Source: Vibrio gelatinilyticus
GTDB lineage: Bacteria > Pseudomonadota > Gammaproteobacteria > Enterobacterales > Vibrionaceae
DNA length: 64,000 nucleotides
Direction of reading: 5' to 3'
Assembly: GCF_022836845.1 (NCBI RefSeq)
Contig: NZ_JAJNNZ010000003.1
Location: forward strand, 186,001-250,000
The notes under the pieces are model-generated. The model had not been told where the DNA came from, did not search any database, and saw only the letters and a program-made list of their open reading frames with translations. Positions within the stretch are counted from its first letter, which is position 1. The number at the start of each line of letters is the position of its first letter. Positions 9,736-18,179 of the stretch are shown here, one piece after another. A program made the position numbers and the translations under genes.

Positions 9736-10626
9736 ATGGCAATGGTACAAGGTAAATCCTTAAAATACCGTGTATGGGCGACTCATATTGCACTTTGGGT
9801 TTTCTTATCACTTATCATTTTCCCACTATTGATGGTTATCGCCATTTCATTTAGAGAAGGTAACTTTGCATCGGGTAGTCTGATCCCAGAAAATCCATCA
9901 TTGGAACACTGGAAGTTGGCCTTGGGCATTTCGGTTACTAATGCAGATGGTTCGGTCACGCCGCCGCCATTCCCAGTATTGACCTGGCTTTGGAACTCGG
10001 TAAAAGTAGCTGGAATCACGTCGATCTTGATTGTGGCTCTTTCGACAACGTCGGCTTACGCATTTGCACGTATGCGTTTCCCTGGTAAAAGTACGATCTT
10101 GAAAGCGATGATGATCTTTCAAATGTTCCCAGCGGTATTGGCTTTGGTTGCTCTCTATGCGTTGTTTGATAAGCTAGGACAATACATTCCGTTCCTTGGA
10201 TTAAATACCCATGGAGGTTTAATATTCTCCTACCTTGGTGGTATTGCGCTACATGTATGGACAATTAAAGGCTACTTCGAAACGATAGACAATTCATTGG
10301 AAGAAGCAGCGGCACTCGATGGTGCAACACCTTGGCAGGCGTTTAAATTGGTGCTGTTGCCACTGTCAGTTCCTATTCTCGCAGTAGTGTTTATTTTGTC
10401 ATTTATTGGGGTCGTTGGTGAGGTTCCAGTAGCATCTTTGCTGTTATCTGATGTAAACTCATATACATTAGCAGTTGGAATGCAGCAGTACTTGTACCCA
10501 CAAAACTACCTATGGGGTGATTTTGCAGCGGCGGCGGTATTGTCAGCGTTACCAATTACGATTGTATTCTTACTTGCACAACGTTGGCTTGTTGGTGGAC
10601 TAACAGCCGGCGGTGTTAAAGGATAA
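9736..10626 (+). CDS. malG: maltose ABC transporter permease MalG
   Basis: A 296-residue permease, the length of E. coli MalG. It has six predicted membrane helices and the EAA motif EEAAALDGA ... LLPLS near residues 190-215. An AAGGAG ribosome site precedes the ATG by 7 nt. With MalF it forms the translocation path for maltodextrins energised by MalK. It is the last gene of the malEFG operon and is followed by two stem-loops. Confidence 0.96.
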   Translation: MAMVQGKSLKYRVWATHIALWVFLSLIIFPLLMVIAISFREGNFASGSLIPENPSLEHWKLALGISVTNADGSVTPPPFPVLTWLWNSVKVAGITSILIVALSTTSAYAFARMRFPGKSTILKAMMIFQMFPAVLALVALYALFDKLGQYIPFLGLNTHGGLIFSYLGGIALHVWTIKGYFETIDNSLEEAAALDGATPWQAFKLVLLPLSVPILAVVFILSFIGVVGEVPVASLLLSDVNSYTLAVGMQQYLYPQNYLWGDFAAAAVLSALPITIVFLLAQRWLVGGLTAGGVKG

Positions 10627-10780
10627 CAACAATAAGGGTCATCGAAAGGTGACCCCTATGTGTCACTCGACACCCATTTGGTTTGGCCGCCGACAAGTTG
10701 AGTGAGACTCGCTGGTGTTACGTATAGCTGGCTGTTACCTTGATTCCTTACTGTCACGTTTAACAGTTTTTTGTAACCAA

Positions 10781-10808
10781 TGCTCAAGCTTGCTTGAGCA
10801 TTTTTCTT
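10781..10808 (+). terminator. intrinsic terminator of malEFG
   Basis: TGCTCAAG and CTTGAGCA pair perfectly around a 4-nt loop and are followed by TTTTTCTT. A second stem (GGGTCA/TGACCC, 10636-10655) without a T-run lies just after malG. Confidence 0.85.
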
Positions 10809-10827
10809 ATCCGATTTCCTACACTTC

Positions 10828-11073
10828 TTATTTGATGATTACGCTGACGTAGCTATCCCCTTTACGTCTGTAGTAGTGGCCATCGACCCGCGCATAAGAG
10901 AGATTCCCGATTTTGATGTACGTCGTGCGCTTAGGCATTCTTTTATAGTGGTAGTGCCTATGCTTTGGGCGATGCTTGGGCGAGGCCTTGTATTTCTTGA
11001 TTACAATGACTTCATCTTTGTGCTTGTGCTTGTGCTTGTGATGTCCATGCCCGTTTTCGGATGGAATGAGCAA
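10828..11073 (-). CDS. His/Lys-rich small protein, probably 5'-truncated
   Basis: An open frame of 81 residues with a KHKHKHKH tract followed by a basic region and a C-terminal block (YIKIGNLSYARVDGHYYRR, then GDSYVSVI). This block resembles small secreted proteins of the DUF6515 kind, which carry a signal peptide before the His-rich part. Here no signal peptide can be read. The only start is a TTG at 11073, and the frame upstream meets a stop after about ten codons. I think it is a remnant whose 5' end was lost, or a poorly expressed gene. The overlapping plus-strand frame looks like a shadow of the CA-rich repeat. Confidence 0.45.
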   Translation of the reverse strand: MLIPSENGHGHHKHKHKHKDEVIVIKKYKASPKHRPKHRHYHYKRMPKRTTYIKIGNLSYARVDGHYYRRKGDSYVSVIIK

Positions 11074-11184
11074 ATTTTGACATTTATGGCTTACTTTTCA
11101 TCAAGTAAGCGTCGCGAAGATAGGCAGTACCTACAGCCTGTGTTATAACGAGTGACAGGAACGTTCTGAAAAGGGAAGTGGCCA

Positions 11185-12105
11185 GTGTTTAAGGTTAATG
11201 AATCAAAAGCTCTTATCATATCTGCGGTAGGCGCAGGGGTATTGGCCTTATGGGGCGGTATAATGGCAACGATTTCTGAGTCGAGTGCTATTCTGTTAGA
11301 TGCATCGTTTAATTTACTTTCCGCGGCAGTGAGCTTTGCCTCGCTGCGTATCTACCAATTAACCCAATCAGGATCTTCAAGGCATTATCCTATTGGCTTT
11401 TTCGCATTTGAGCCGCTCATTGTTGTAATAAAAGGCATCACTATTTTGATCCTCATAGCCTTTGCTGTGGGCAGCAACATTCCGATACTACTTGCTGGTG
11501 GACGAGAGCCAGCGATTGCATTAATGGCGCTCTATGTCTTTCCCGCGGTCGCAATCTGTCTGTTTTTATATTGGGTGTGTCATGTCGGGTATAAGCAATC
11601 GAATTCGGACATGCTGAAAGCTGAAAAAAATGCTTGGTTTATTAATGGAGTCATATCGGGAGCTATCGGTGTAGCGCTGCTACTTGTTCTTCTTTTACAA
11701 GGAACTGCGGTTGGATTTTTGGATCGATATATCGACCAAATCCTTGTGGTGCTGTTCAGTTTGGCATTTATCGGCGACCCTATTAAACTCATCAAAAATG
11801 GCATGCGCGAGCTGACATTGGCCATGCCACCAATTGAACACACTAAACCTTTCTTTCGTGGGTTGAGAGGGCTAGCCCAAGAATACGAGATCGAGATAGT
11901 CGATATTTTTATCGCAAAGCTAGGAAGAAAAACCTGGGTGTCGGTCTATGTTGATCCTAAACGAGAAACGATGACGTTTAAGAGTTACGAGCGTTTCGTT
12001 GACGACTTACGTCAAAAGCTTGATAAACCCTATACGGTGACGGATGTAGATGTGATCTTGAAGCGCTCACCCGCATCGAAGAGTGCTAACCTAGTTCACG
12101 ATTAG
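11185..12105 (+). CDS. cation diffusion facilitator (CDF) family transporter-like protein
   Basis: A 306-residue inner-membrane protein with about six helices and a cytoplasmic C-terminal domain (VDIFIAKLGRKTWVSVYVD), typical of the CDF Co/Zn/Cd efflux family. The stretch HYPIGFFAFEPL matches the family motif HYPfGyxxxEpL. The helix-2 motif usually D-x-x-x-D reads DASFN, and helix 5, usually H-x-x-x-D, reads AWFIN, so several metal ligands are replaced. The start is GTG at 11185, preceded by AAGGGAAG at a good distance. Its 3' end overlaps the convergent gene at 12086 by 20 nt. Confidence 0.85.
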   Translation: MFKVNESKALIISAVGAGVLALWGGIMATISESSAILLDASFNLLSAAVSFASLRIYQLTQSGSSRHYPIGFFAFEPLIVVIKGITILILIAFAVGSNIPILLAGGREPAIALMALYVFPAVAICLFLYWVCHVGYKQSNSDMLKAEKNAWFINGVISGAIGVALLLVLLLQGTAVGFLDRYIDQILVVLFSLAFIGDPIKLIKNGMRELTLAMPPIEHTKPFFRGLRGLAQEYEIEIVDIFIAKLGRKTWVSVYVDPKRETMTFKSYERFVDDLRQKLDKPYTVTDVDVILKRSPASKSANLVHD

Positions 12106-12334
12106 ACGGAGCACACCCAACATATTGGAGCAAGACATACAAACTTTCTTGCTCCAATGCTACTTTTTGAAACAGATCGGCGAAAACACTATCTCCGCCA
12201 AAACAGGTTTGGATATAGTGATTGATTTCGTCACTTTCATACCCTTCCACGTACATTGTGCGTACCCATTGATATTCAACCGCTTTTAAGTTCGTTAGCG
12301 TTTTCTCACTTAAGGTTATGTTTACTTGGCTCAA
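12086..12334 (-). CDS. small hypothetical protein
   Basis: An 82-residue soluble protein (MSQVNITLSEKTLTNLKAVE at the start). It has no signal peptide and two cysteines near the middle and end. I do not recognise a family. It is convergent with the CDF gene and overlaps its last 20 nt. The start and composition look natural, and no competing frame exists over most of its length, so I regard it as probably real. Confidence 0.6.
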   Translation of the reverse strand: MSQVNITLSEKTLTNLKAVEYQWVRTMYVEGYESDEINHYIQTCFGGDSVFADLFQKVALEQESLYVLLQYVGCAPSNRELG

Positions 12335-12430
12335 TTTAGCATCTGCTTTCTACAGTTTGGTGCAGTGATTAGAGCAAAGTATCATGAAAGAAAAATGACA
12401 GACTCTAGAGATTTACGATGACTTTACACA

Positions 12431-13330
12431 TCATTTTAGATTTTCAACGTTCTGATTTATAAGATGTATCAACTCATTGACGCTGCTTTTGCTTTCACCA
12501 AGTTTGGTATATATACCAATGTTCCCCACTATTTGGCGGTCGATATAGCAACAGACTAATCCCAAATCTGATAGCCAATGTTCTGCTCTGTGGCTGTAGG
12601 GCATTACAGCGTGTGTCATATTGAGCATATCGATGCTCGCTAATACAGAATCAACATCATAGACAATTCTCTCCTCGAGCAATTCATCGTGGGGTAATCC
12701 ATTGGCTAAGACGGACTGATGTCTAGGGTGATTTGGCGTAACTCGCAATAGTGGATAGTGTTCAATAGTCTCAGGCGTTGCCCTGACGGTCGCTAAAGGG
12801 TGATGTCGCGAAACATAGGTTGCTTCGAAGTCCTGAAACAAGGGTTGAAAAGAAACACGGCAATCAGGGGATAAGTCTAAAACCTCATGTCCTATGAATA
12901 AATCTATATCACCGTTAGTCAAGTGATTGAGTAAAGACAGGTTGTTTCCAAATTCCAAATGGAAGGAACTGGCGGGGCTCTTTGATTGATACTCTTTGAC
13001 CGCTTGTTTAACAAATCGCTCCCACCAGACTTCACCAGTGCCAATTTTTATCTTACCAAACTGGCGTTTTTGCATGTCTTGAAATTGATGTTTTAAAGAG
13101 AAGTAATGTTCTTGCTGATCTTGGGCAAAGTCTCTAAATATAATGCCATAGGCGGTTAGTTCAACTCCTTTTGATAAGCGCGTAAAGAGTTGGGCGCCCA
13201 TTTCTGCTTCTAGCTTTTTTATGGCTGACGTTAGTGATGGTTGACTGATGTAAAGCTCATCGGCGGCTCGTTTGATATTGCCGTGTTTAGCGACGGCAAG
13301 GAAGTACTTCAAAGACTTATTAATAGCCAT
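12431..13330 (-). CDS. LysR-family transcriptional regulator
   Basis: A 299-residue protein. The N-terminal winged helix-turn-helix is clear (YFLAVAKHGNIKRAADELY, then ISQPSLTSAIKKLEAEMG), followed by a LysR substrate-binding domain. I place the start at the ATG at 13330, which gives the normal family length. An ATG 60 nt upstream would put the inverted repeat at 13362-13379 inside the gene. It diverges from the oligo-1,6-glucosidase gene across about 120 nt, so it probably regulates that gene and itself. The effector is unknown. Confidence 0.88.
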   Translation of the reverse strand: MAINKSLKYFLAVAKHGNIKRAADELYISQPSLTSAIKKLEAEMGAQLFTRLSKGVELTAYGIIFRDFAQDQQEHYFSLKHQFQDMQKRQFGKIKIGTGEVWWERFVKQAVKEYQSKSPASSFHLEFGNNLSLLNHLTNGDIDLFIGHEVLDLSPDCRVSFQPLFQDFEATYVSRHHPLATVRATPETIEHYPLLRVTPNHPRHQSVLANGLPHDELLEERIVYDVDSVLASIDMLNMTHAVMPYSHRAEHWLSDLGLVCCYIDRQIVGNIGIYTKLGESKSSVNELIHLINQNVENLK

Positions 13331-13361
13331 AGTTAATATCACAGTGTTATTGAAATAATCT

Positions 13362-13379
13362 ATATGATTATACGCATAT
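13362..13379. promoter_or_regulatory. candidate LysR operator
   Basis: Inverted repeat ATATG-N8-CATAT, with the spacing typical of LysR-type operators. It lies in the short divergent gap between the LysR gene and the GH13 gene at 13451. Confidence 0.45.
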
Positions 13380-13450
13380 TCTATTTTCATTCCCAGTGAT
13401 GAGTGAGTACAGTGGTGCGATATAACTAACTAAGGTTAAAGGATTCGAAC

Positions 13451-15082
13451 ATGGAACAGAAATGGTGGCATGACGCTGTTGTTTATCAGATTTACCCCCG
13501 CAGTTTTTGCGACTCTAACGGCGATGGAATTGGTGATCTTAACGGTATTCGCTCCAAATTAGATTACCTTGAACAATTGGGGATCAATGTCATTTGGTTA
13601 TCACCGGTTTATCAATCACCAATGGATGATAATGGTTATGACATCTCTGATTATCAGGAAATTTCGCCGGAATTTGGCACCATGCAAGATATGTTAGATC
13701 TCATTGAAGAAGCCAAGGCGAAAGGGATCCGCATCGTTATGGATCTTGTTGTTAATCATACATCCGATGAGCACGACTGGTTCCAACGAGCATGTGAGTC
13801 TAAAGATTCTCCTTACCGCGACTATTATGTATGGAGAGATGCTAGTGAAGACGGTGGTCCACCAAGCGATATGGGATCTATCTTTGGCGGCAGCGCCTGG
13901 CAATGGCATGAAGCCACACAGCAATATTATTTGCATCTCTTTTCCAAAAAGCAGCCAGATCTTAATTGGGAGAACCCAAACGTTCACCAAGAAGTTCATA
14001 ACATGATGAACTGGTGGATAGACAAGGGGATCGGTGGTTTTCGTTTGGATGTGATCGATCTTATTGGCAAAGAGATCGATCGCGGCATAACAGGAAACGG
14101 GCCTAGGTTACACCCTTTATTGAGACAGATGAACAAGGCAACTTTTGGCAATAAAGATCTGCTCACAGTGGGAGAAACATGGGATGCAACCCCGGATATC
14201 GCCAAATTGTACAGTGCGCCAGAGCGAGAAGAACTTTCTATGGTGTTTCAGTTTGAACACATTACCTTGACCTGGGGTGATGGAGATAAATGGAAACCTG
14301 CGCCTCTGGATCTAAAAGCATTCAAAAAAGTCCTGACTAAATGGCAGCTGGAGCTAAAAGACACAGGTTGGAATTCATTGTTTTGGAATAATCACGATTT
14401 GCCTCGCGCGGTGTCAAAGTACGGAAATGATGGCAAATATCGAGTGAAATCAGCCACAATGTTGGCAACGGTGTTGCACTGCCTGAAGGGCACCCCTTAT
14501 ATCTATCAAGGCGAAGAAATTGGCATGACTAATGTGAAATTTGAGCGACTTGAACAGTACAAGGACATTGAATCTCTGAATTTCTATAAAGTAAAAACTG
14601 AGTCGGGTGTTAGTCATGACGAAATGATGGCGGCAATTCATGAAAATGGCCGAGATAATGCGCGGACACCGATGCAGTGGAGCCGTGAGAAAAATGCGGG
14701 TTTTTCTAGCGGAAAACCGTGGATTGAAGTGAATCCCAATCATGTTGAAATTAACGTTGAACAGGATCTGAATTCCTCAGATTCAATTTATCAATACTAC
14801 AAGAGTCTTGTCACACTAAGGCGGGAAGATCCGACGATAGTTTACGGTGAATTTGTGCCACTTTTGCAAGATCACGATAAGGTCTTTGCCTATCTTCGCA
14901 AGTACAAAGGTAAAACGATCTTGATAGTGGCTAATTTTAGCGATGAGGATTTACAAGTGGATCTTAGTGAAGTTGGCGCGGTGAAAGTAGAGGTACTGAC
15001 GAGCAACGATGTCATTAATTGCTCTGATCTCTCAAACCTGCATTTAGCGCCATACGATGCGACGGTCCTAGCGATTCAATAA
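13451..15082 (+). CDS. GH13 alpha-glucosidase, oligo-1,6-glucosidase type
   Basis: A 543-residue cytoplasmic enzyme. Near the N-terminus is a calcium loop (DSNGDGIGD, residues 21-29). The catalytic triad is D200 (GGFRLDVID), E242 (VGETWD) and D316 (NNHDLPR). V201 directly after the nucleophile is the residue linked to alpha-1,6 specificity in this subfamily, where alpha-1,4 enzymes carry Thr. It probably removes glucose from isomaltose, panose or branched maltodextrin ends imported by the Mal system or other routes. The ribosome site AAGGATT precedes the ATG. It is followed by an intrinsic terminator and controlled, I infer, by the divergent LysR gene. Confidence 0.93.
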   Translation: MEQKWWHDAVVYQIYPRSFCDSNGDGIGDLNGIRSKLDYLEQLGINVIWLSPVYQSPMDDNGYDISDYQEISPEFGTMQDMLDLIEEAKAKGIRIVMDLVVNHTSDEHDWFQRACESKDSPYRDYYVWRDASEDGGPPSDMGSIFGGSAWQWHEATQQYYLHLFSKKQPDLNWENPNVHQEVHNMMNWWIDKGIGGFRLDVIDLIGKEIDRGITGNGPRLHPLLRQMNKATFGNKDLLTVGETWDATPDIAKLYSAPEREELSMVFQFEHITLTWGDGDKWKPAPLDLKAFKKVLTKWQLELKDTGWNSLFWNNHDLPRAVSKYGNDGKYRVKSATMLATVLHCLKGTPYIYQGEEIGMTNVKFERLEQYKDIESLNFYKVKTESGVSHDEMMAAIHENGRDNARTPMQWSREKNAGFSSGKPWIEVNPNHVEINVEQDLNSSDSIYQYYKSLVTLRREDPTIVYGEFVPLLQDHDKVFAYLRKYKGKTILIVANFSDEDLQVDLSEVGAVKVEVLTSNDVINCSDLSNLHLAPYDATVLAIQ

Positions 15083-15099
15083 CAGACACACCAATGAAG

Positions 15100-15125
15100 A
15101 CAGGCAATCACAGGTGCCTGTTTTT
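15100..15125 (+). terminator. intrinsic terminator after the GH13 gene
   Basis: ACAGGCA and TGCCTGT pair around an 8-nt loop and are followed by TTTTATATT, 18 nt after the stop. Confidence 0.8.
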
Positions 15126-15210
15126 ATATTAGTAATAACTAAATTATATTAATGACAGTTCTGATTCGCTTTTATATATTAGATTTATCTTAATTAGCTT
15201 GGTCTTTATT

Positions 15211-15519
15211 ATGACAAATTCGCAAAACTCTGAACTGCGCAAACAAATATCAAAGTCGAATCAGAAACACCACTTTATAGACGTTCGAACCCCGCAAGAG
15301 TTTGCTCAAAGCCACATAGAGGGATCAACGAACATCCCCCTGCAGAGCATCTTCATGATGGCTAATAGCCATTTGGGTAAGGGCGATACACTGGTTGTTT
15401 ATTGCGCATCGGGTATGCGCGCAAGACAGGCGTGTGACATCCTTCATTCATTAGGTTTTAGTGACATAGTATTTGCGGGAACGCTATCGGCGGCAAATGC
15501 GCTCATTACTGCTCAATAA
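15211..15519 (+). CDS. single-domain rhodanese-like protein
   Basis: A 102-residue single rhodanese domain. The active-site loop CASGMR has Cys65 as the likely persulfide-carrying residue, and the fold markers FIDVRTPQEF and HIEGSTNIPL are present. Such proteins carry sulfane sulfur in the cytoplasm; there is no signal peptide. I use the ATG at 15211; the frame extends 4 codons upstream only from a TTG. It is followed 13 nt later by a DsbA-fold protein, probably in one operon. Confidence 0.88.
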   Translation: MTNSQNSELRKQISKSNQKHHFIDVRTPQEFAQSHIEGSTNIPLQSIFMMANSHLGKGDTLVVYCASGMRARQACDILHSLGFSDIVFAGTLSAANALITAQ

Positions 15520-15532
15520 GAGAGACGAAATC

Positions 15533-16189
15533 ATGTTGACGATTGACTATGTAAGTGACGTTTTATGTGTATGGGCTTGGGCATCTGAAGAACGTAACAA
15601 AGAGTTGCAACTTCAGTTCCATGAGCAGTTAAGTTTGCAGCCAAAATTCATCAACTTGTTTGGTGATACAGAGGCTCGAATTGGCAAAGGGTGGCAGGAA
15701 AAAGGCGGCTTTGATGGTTTTGCTAAACATACCCAAGAGGTTGTAGCTAAGTTTCCAGAGTTGACGCTTAACGACAAAGTGTGGAGTGACGTTCGGCCAA
15801 CAAGTTCGATGCCGGCACATTTGTACCTCAAAGCCGCTGAGCTTTCCGGTAGTGATACTGAAACAATCTTAAAACTGGCCCGCAGTCTGCGTCATGCGTT
15901 TTTTGCCGATGGGCTGGATATTAGCAAGTTTGAGGTTATAGAGATGGTTTTCGCCACTGTTGGTGTCTCAGTCGATACTATTAATGAACAGTTAAAGAAT
16001 GGTTCAGCTTACGCCGCATTATGGAATGACCAATTATTCAGAGAAGAGCAACACATTAAGGGAAGCCCAAGCTACGTGATTGATGGTGGTCGACAAATCT
16101 TATTTGGCAATGTTAGTTATCGAGTGATAGAAGCCAACATCAATGAACTGGTCTCTCCTAGTCCTAAAGAGGGAGCGAGCTGGTGCTAG
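15533..16189 (+). CDS. DsbA-family (FrnE-like) thioredoxin-fold protein without CxxC
   Basis: A 218-residue protein of the DSBA-like thioredoxin family (starts MLTIDYVSDVLCVWAWASEE; cis-Pro region GSPSYVIDGG). At the usual CxxC position it reads CVWA, so only the first cysteine is present; a further Cys is the last residue. It may act as a glutathione-dependent transferase/isomerase or a one-cysteine redox protein rather than a disulfide oxidase. The start at 15533 is chosen because of GAGACGA just upstream and because the family starts there. It is linked with the rhodanese gene. Confidence 0.82.
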   Translation: MLTIDYVSDVLCVWAWASEERNKELQLQFHEQLSLQPKFINLFGDTEARIGKGWQEKGGFDGFAKHTQEVVAKFPELTLNDKVWSDVRPTSSMPAHLYLKAAELSGSDTETILKLARSLRHAFFADGLDISKFEVIEMVFATVGVSVDTINEQLKNGSAYAALWNDQLFREEQHIKGSPSYVIDGGRQILFGNVSYRVIEANINELVSPSPKEGASWC

Positions 16190-16200
16190 TTTTCAATGAG

Positions 16201-16230
16201 AAATGCGACCCAAAGCAATGGGTCGCATTT
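16201..16230. terminator. bidirectional intrinsic terminator
   Basis: AAATGCGACCC and GGGTCGCATTT pair perfectly (11 bp) around an 8-nt loop, with T-runs on both sides. It serves the convergent DsbA-like and psiE genes. Confidence 0.88.
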
Positions 16231-16240
16231 TCATTGGTCA

Positions 16241-16666
16241 TTACTCATCTGGTTTATTGGTCTTTGAATTCACGTAAGGCCAATAATGGTGCCCAACACG
16301 AATTAATAATGTTGCACCAGCAAGGATAAAGGCCGCAACGGACAACCACACAACTGGCATCGCATCCAATTCTTTCATTCCCAGTGTTATGTAACGAGCG
16401 ATGGCCATCATAGCGATGTAGATGGGGTAGCGTACCGGTATCTTACCGTTCATGACAAACTGCTGAACCATAGCAAGTACTTCCAAATAGATGAACATCA
16501 GAAGAATGTCAGTCAGTTGAACTCGTCCTTCTGTAAAGACGTGCATAAACTCTTCGAGCATAGCGAACAAAGTCGCAAGTGTGATGGCGACAAGCAATAG
16601 AGCTTCAAGAATATGAAAGACCTTTAAAAAAGGCTTACTGAATGATTTTGGTAAATGAGAAGGCAT
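16241..16666 (-). CDS. psiE: PsiE family phosphate-starvation-inducible membrane protein
   Basis: A 141-residue inner-membrane protein with four predicted helices. Family markers are LLMFIYLEVLAMVQ and the loop KIPVRYPIYIAMMAIARYI. In E. coli psiE is induced by phosphate starvation and regulated by CRP; the molecular function is unknown. It is monocistronic between two terminators. Confidence 0.9.
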   Translation of the reverse strand: MPSHLPKSFSKPFLKVFHILEALLLVAITLATLFAMLEEFMHVFTEGRVQLTDILLMFIYLEVLAMVQQFVMNGKIPVRYPIYIAMMAIARYITLGMKELDAMPVVWLSVAAFILAGATLLIRVGHHYWPYVNSKTNKPDE

Positions 16667-16753
16667 AACTATTTGTAAGTGTTTGTGAATCCTACGGTTA
16701 CCTTAGCACACATTGGCAGAATACGCGTCTTCCTAAACTTCAGGATAAGAGAG

Positions 16754-16781
16754 CAAAAAAAAGCCCGCGTAAACACGGGCT
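16754..16781 (-). terminator. intrinsic terminator of the second malE-like gene
   Basis: AGCCCGCG ... CACGGGCT stem. On the minus strand the T-run TTTTTTTT follows. Confidence 0.85.
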
Positions 16782-16812
16782 AGATCCAGTATGAAAAATA
16801 AGCTGAATAAAG

Positions 16813-17988
16813 TTATCTGAGAATCTGTTTCTCAGCGGTGGCAAGTGCATCTTGTATGGTCTGTCGGCCGTTCAATACATTTTCAATTGCTGCGCCCTCT
16901 GAATGCCAGTAGGTCATCATTTGTGGGATAGCGGGCATGATCTCTCCATTTTCGGCGTTGATCATCGTCGACTTAATTCTTGCGTCAGACTCTAACGAGC
17001 TTTGGAATGTCTTAAGTGTCACCGCACCAAGGGGTTTATCATTGTTGATGGTTTTAAGCGCACCGTCGGTAAATAAGTAGTTTTCAATAAACTCGACCGC
17101 TAAGTCTTCGTTCGGACTGGCAGAGCTAATTCCCGCGCTCAAAATACCCACGAATGGATTGGATTTTTCATTCCCTAGGGTTGGAAATGCGGCTACTCCA
17201 TAGTTAAGTCCCGCTTTATCCAGATTACCCCAGGACCACGGGCCATTAATGGTCATGGCGACATTACCTTGCGCAAATGCCGACTCTGCGTTGGCGTAGT
17301 CGACACCCGGATTGACGATTCCCTGGTTTGTCATATCAAGTAGGAACGCGAGGTTTTGACGAGCCTTTTCACTGTTTATGCCAATGTCAGAGGCATCGTA
17401 TCCATCGTTTGTTTTCTTAAATGAATAGCTGCCCGCCGAGACAATCGGCCAGGTAAAGTATGCATTCTTTACATCCCACATAATGGTTTCTTTACCAAGA
17501 GCTCGCATATTGGCCTGAATTGCTGGCAATTCCTCCCATGTCTTGGGAGGCTCTGGCAGAAGATCTTTATTGTAGATAAGAGAGATCGCTTCGATAGCCA
17601 GCGGGTAACCAATGAGTTTGCCGTTGTAGTTAACCGCATCCCAACTAAAATCGATGAGTTTGTTTTGAAACTCTTTGCTTGGCTTTACTTCTCTAAGAAG
17701 GCCAGCTTCAGCGTAACTACCAAATCGGTCGTGAGCCCAAAAGATAATATCGGGACCATCTCCAGTTGCTGCAACTTGCTGAAAGCGTGACTCCAGCGAT
17801 TCAGGAAACTGAACATTGACTTTAATGCCAGTATCTTCCTCAAACTGACGCCCAACTTCAGCAAGCCCTTCGTAGCCTTTATCACTGTTTATCCATATCA
17901 GAAGTTCCCCTTCTGTCACTGCGAAAGCCGGAGCTGTGAATAACGTTGCTAGTGCTAAAGCCGATAAGGATGTATTTAGTTTTTTCAT
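16813..17988 (-). CDS. second maltose-binding-protein paralog (MalE-like), orphan
   Basis: A 391-residue periplasmic binding protein with a Sec signal peptide ending AFA. The mature part ([18 protein letters not shown]) and the motifs [15 protein letters not shown] and TINGPWSWG align closely with the MalE at 6883, roughly 60% identical by eye. No permease or ATPase gene lies next to it, so it presumably docks on the MalFGK2 of this region with a different ligand range, or is expressed under different conditions. It has its own promoter region and terminator. The codon bias is weaker than in the first malE. Confidence 0.9.
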   Translation of the reverse strand: MKKLNTSLSALALATLFTAPAFAVTEGELLIWINSDKGYEGLAEVGRQFEEDTGIKVNVQFPESLESRFQQVAATGDGPDIIFWAHDRFGSYAEAGLLREVKPSKEFQNKLIDFSWDAVNYNGKLIGYPLAIEAISLIYNKDLLPEPPKTWEELPAIQANMRALGKETIMWDVKNAYFTWPIVSAGSYSFKKTNDGYDASDIGINSEKARQNLAFLLDMTNQGIVNPGVDYANAESAFAQGNVAMTINGPWSWGNLDKAGLNYGVAAFPTLGNEKSNPFVGILSAGISSASPNEDLAVEFIENYLFTDGALKTINNDKPLGAVTLKTFQSSLESDARIKSTMINAENGEIMPAIPQMMTYWHSEGAAIENVLNGRQTIQDALATAEKQILR

Positions 17989-18061
17989 TGTTACTATCCT
18001 GACTGTTTAGAATGTAATTAGAATAAACCGTATAGCGCACAGCTAAAAATAGCCTACACAC

Positions 18062-18095
18062 TCACTGGTATAGAAAAATGCTATTTCACTGGTGT
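18062..18095. repeat. direct repeat upstream of the second malE-like gene
   Basis: TCACTGGTAT (18062-18071) and TCACTGGTGT (18086-18095) are repeated 24 nt apart, about 75-110 nt upstream of the start. They could be a paired operator. I see no GGATGA MalT core in this promoter. Confidence 0.4.
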
Positions 18096-18116
18096 ATTTT
18101 GTGATTTGTATTGGCT

Positions 18117-18149
18117 TAAATAAAAAGACTCCAGCACGGTGGCTGGAGT
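18117..18149 (-). terminator. intrinsic terminator of the alpha-amylase gene
   Basis: ACTCCAGC and GCTGGAGT pair around a 6-nt loop. On the minus strand CTTTTTATTTA follows. Confidence 0.85.
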
Positions 18150-18179
18150 ATGTGAGTCATCGGGCGGTAAGATCAATAT

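Noticed and set aside
10876..11148. 90-residue plus-strand frame with FVLVLVLVLV repeat
   Set aside because: It is the complement of the KHKHKH tract of the minus-strand frame, so a shadow of the repeat.
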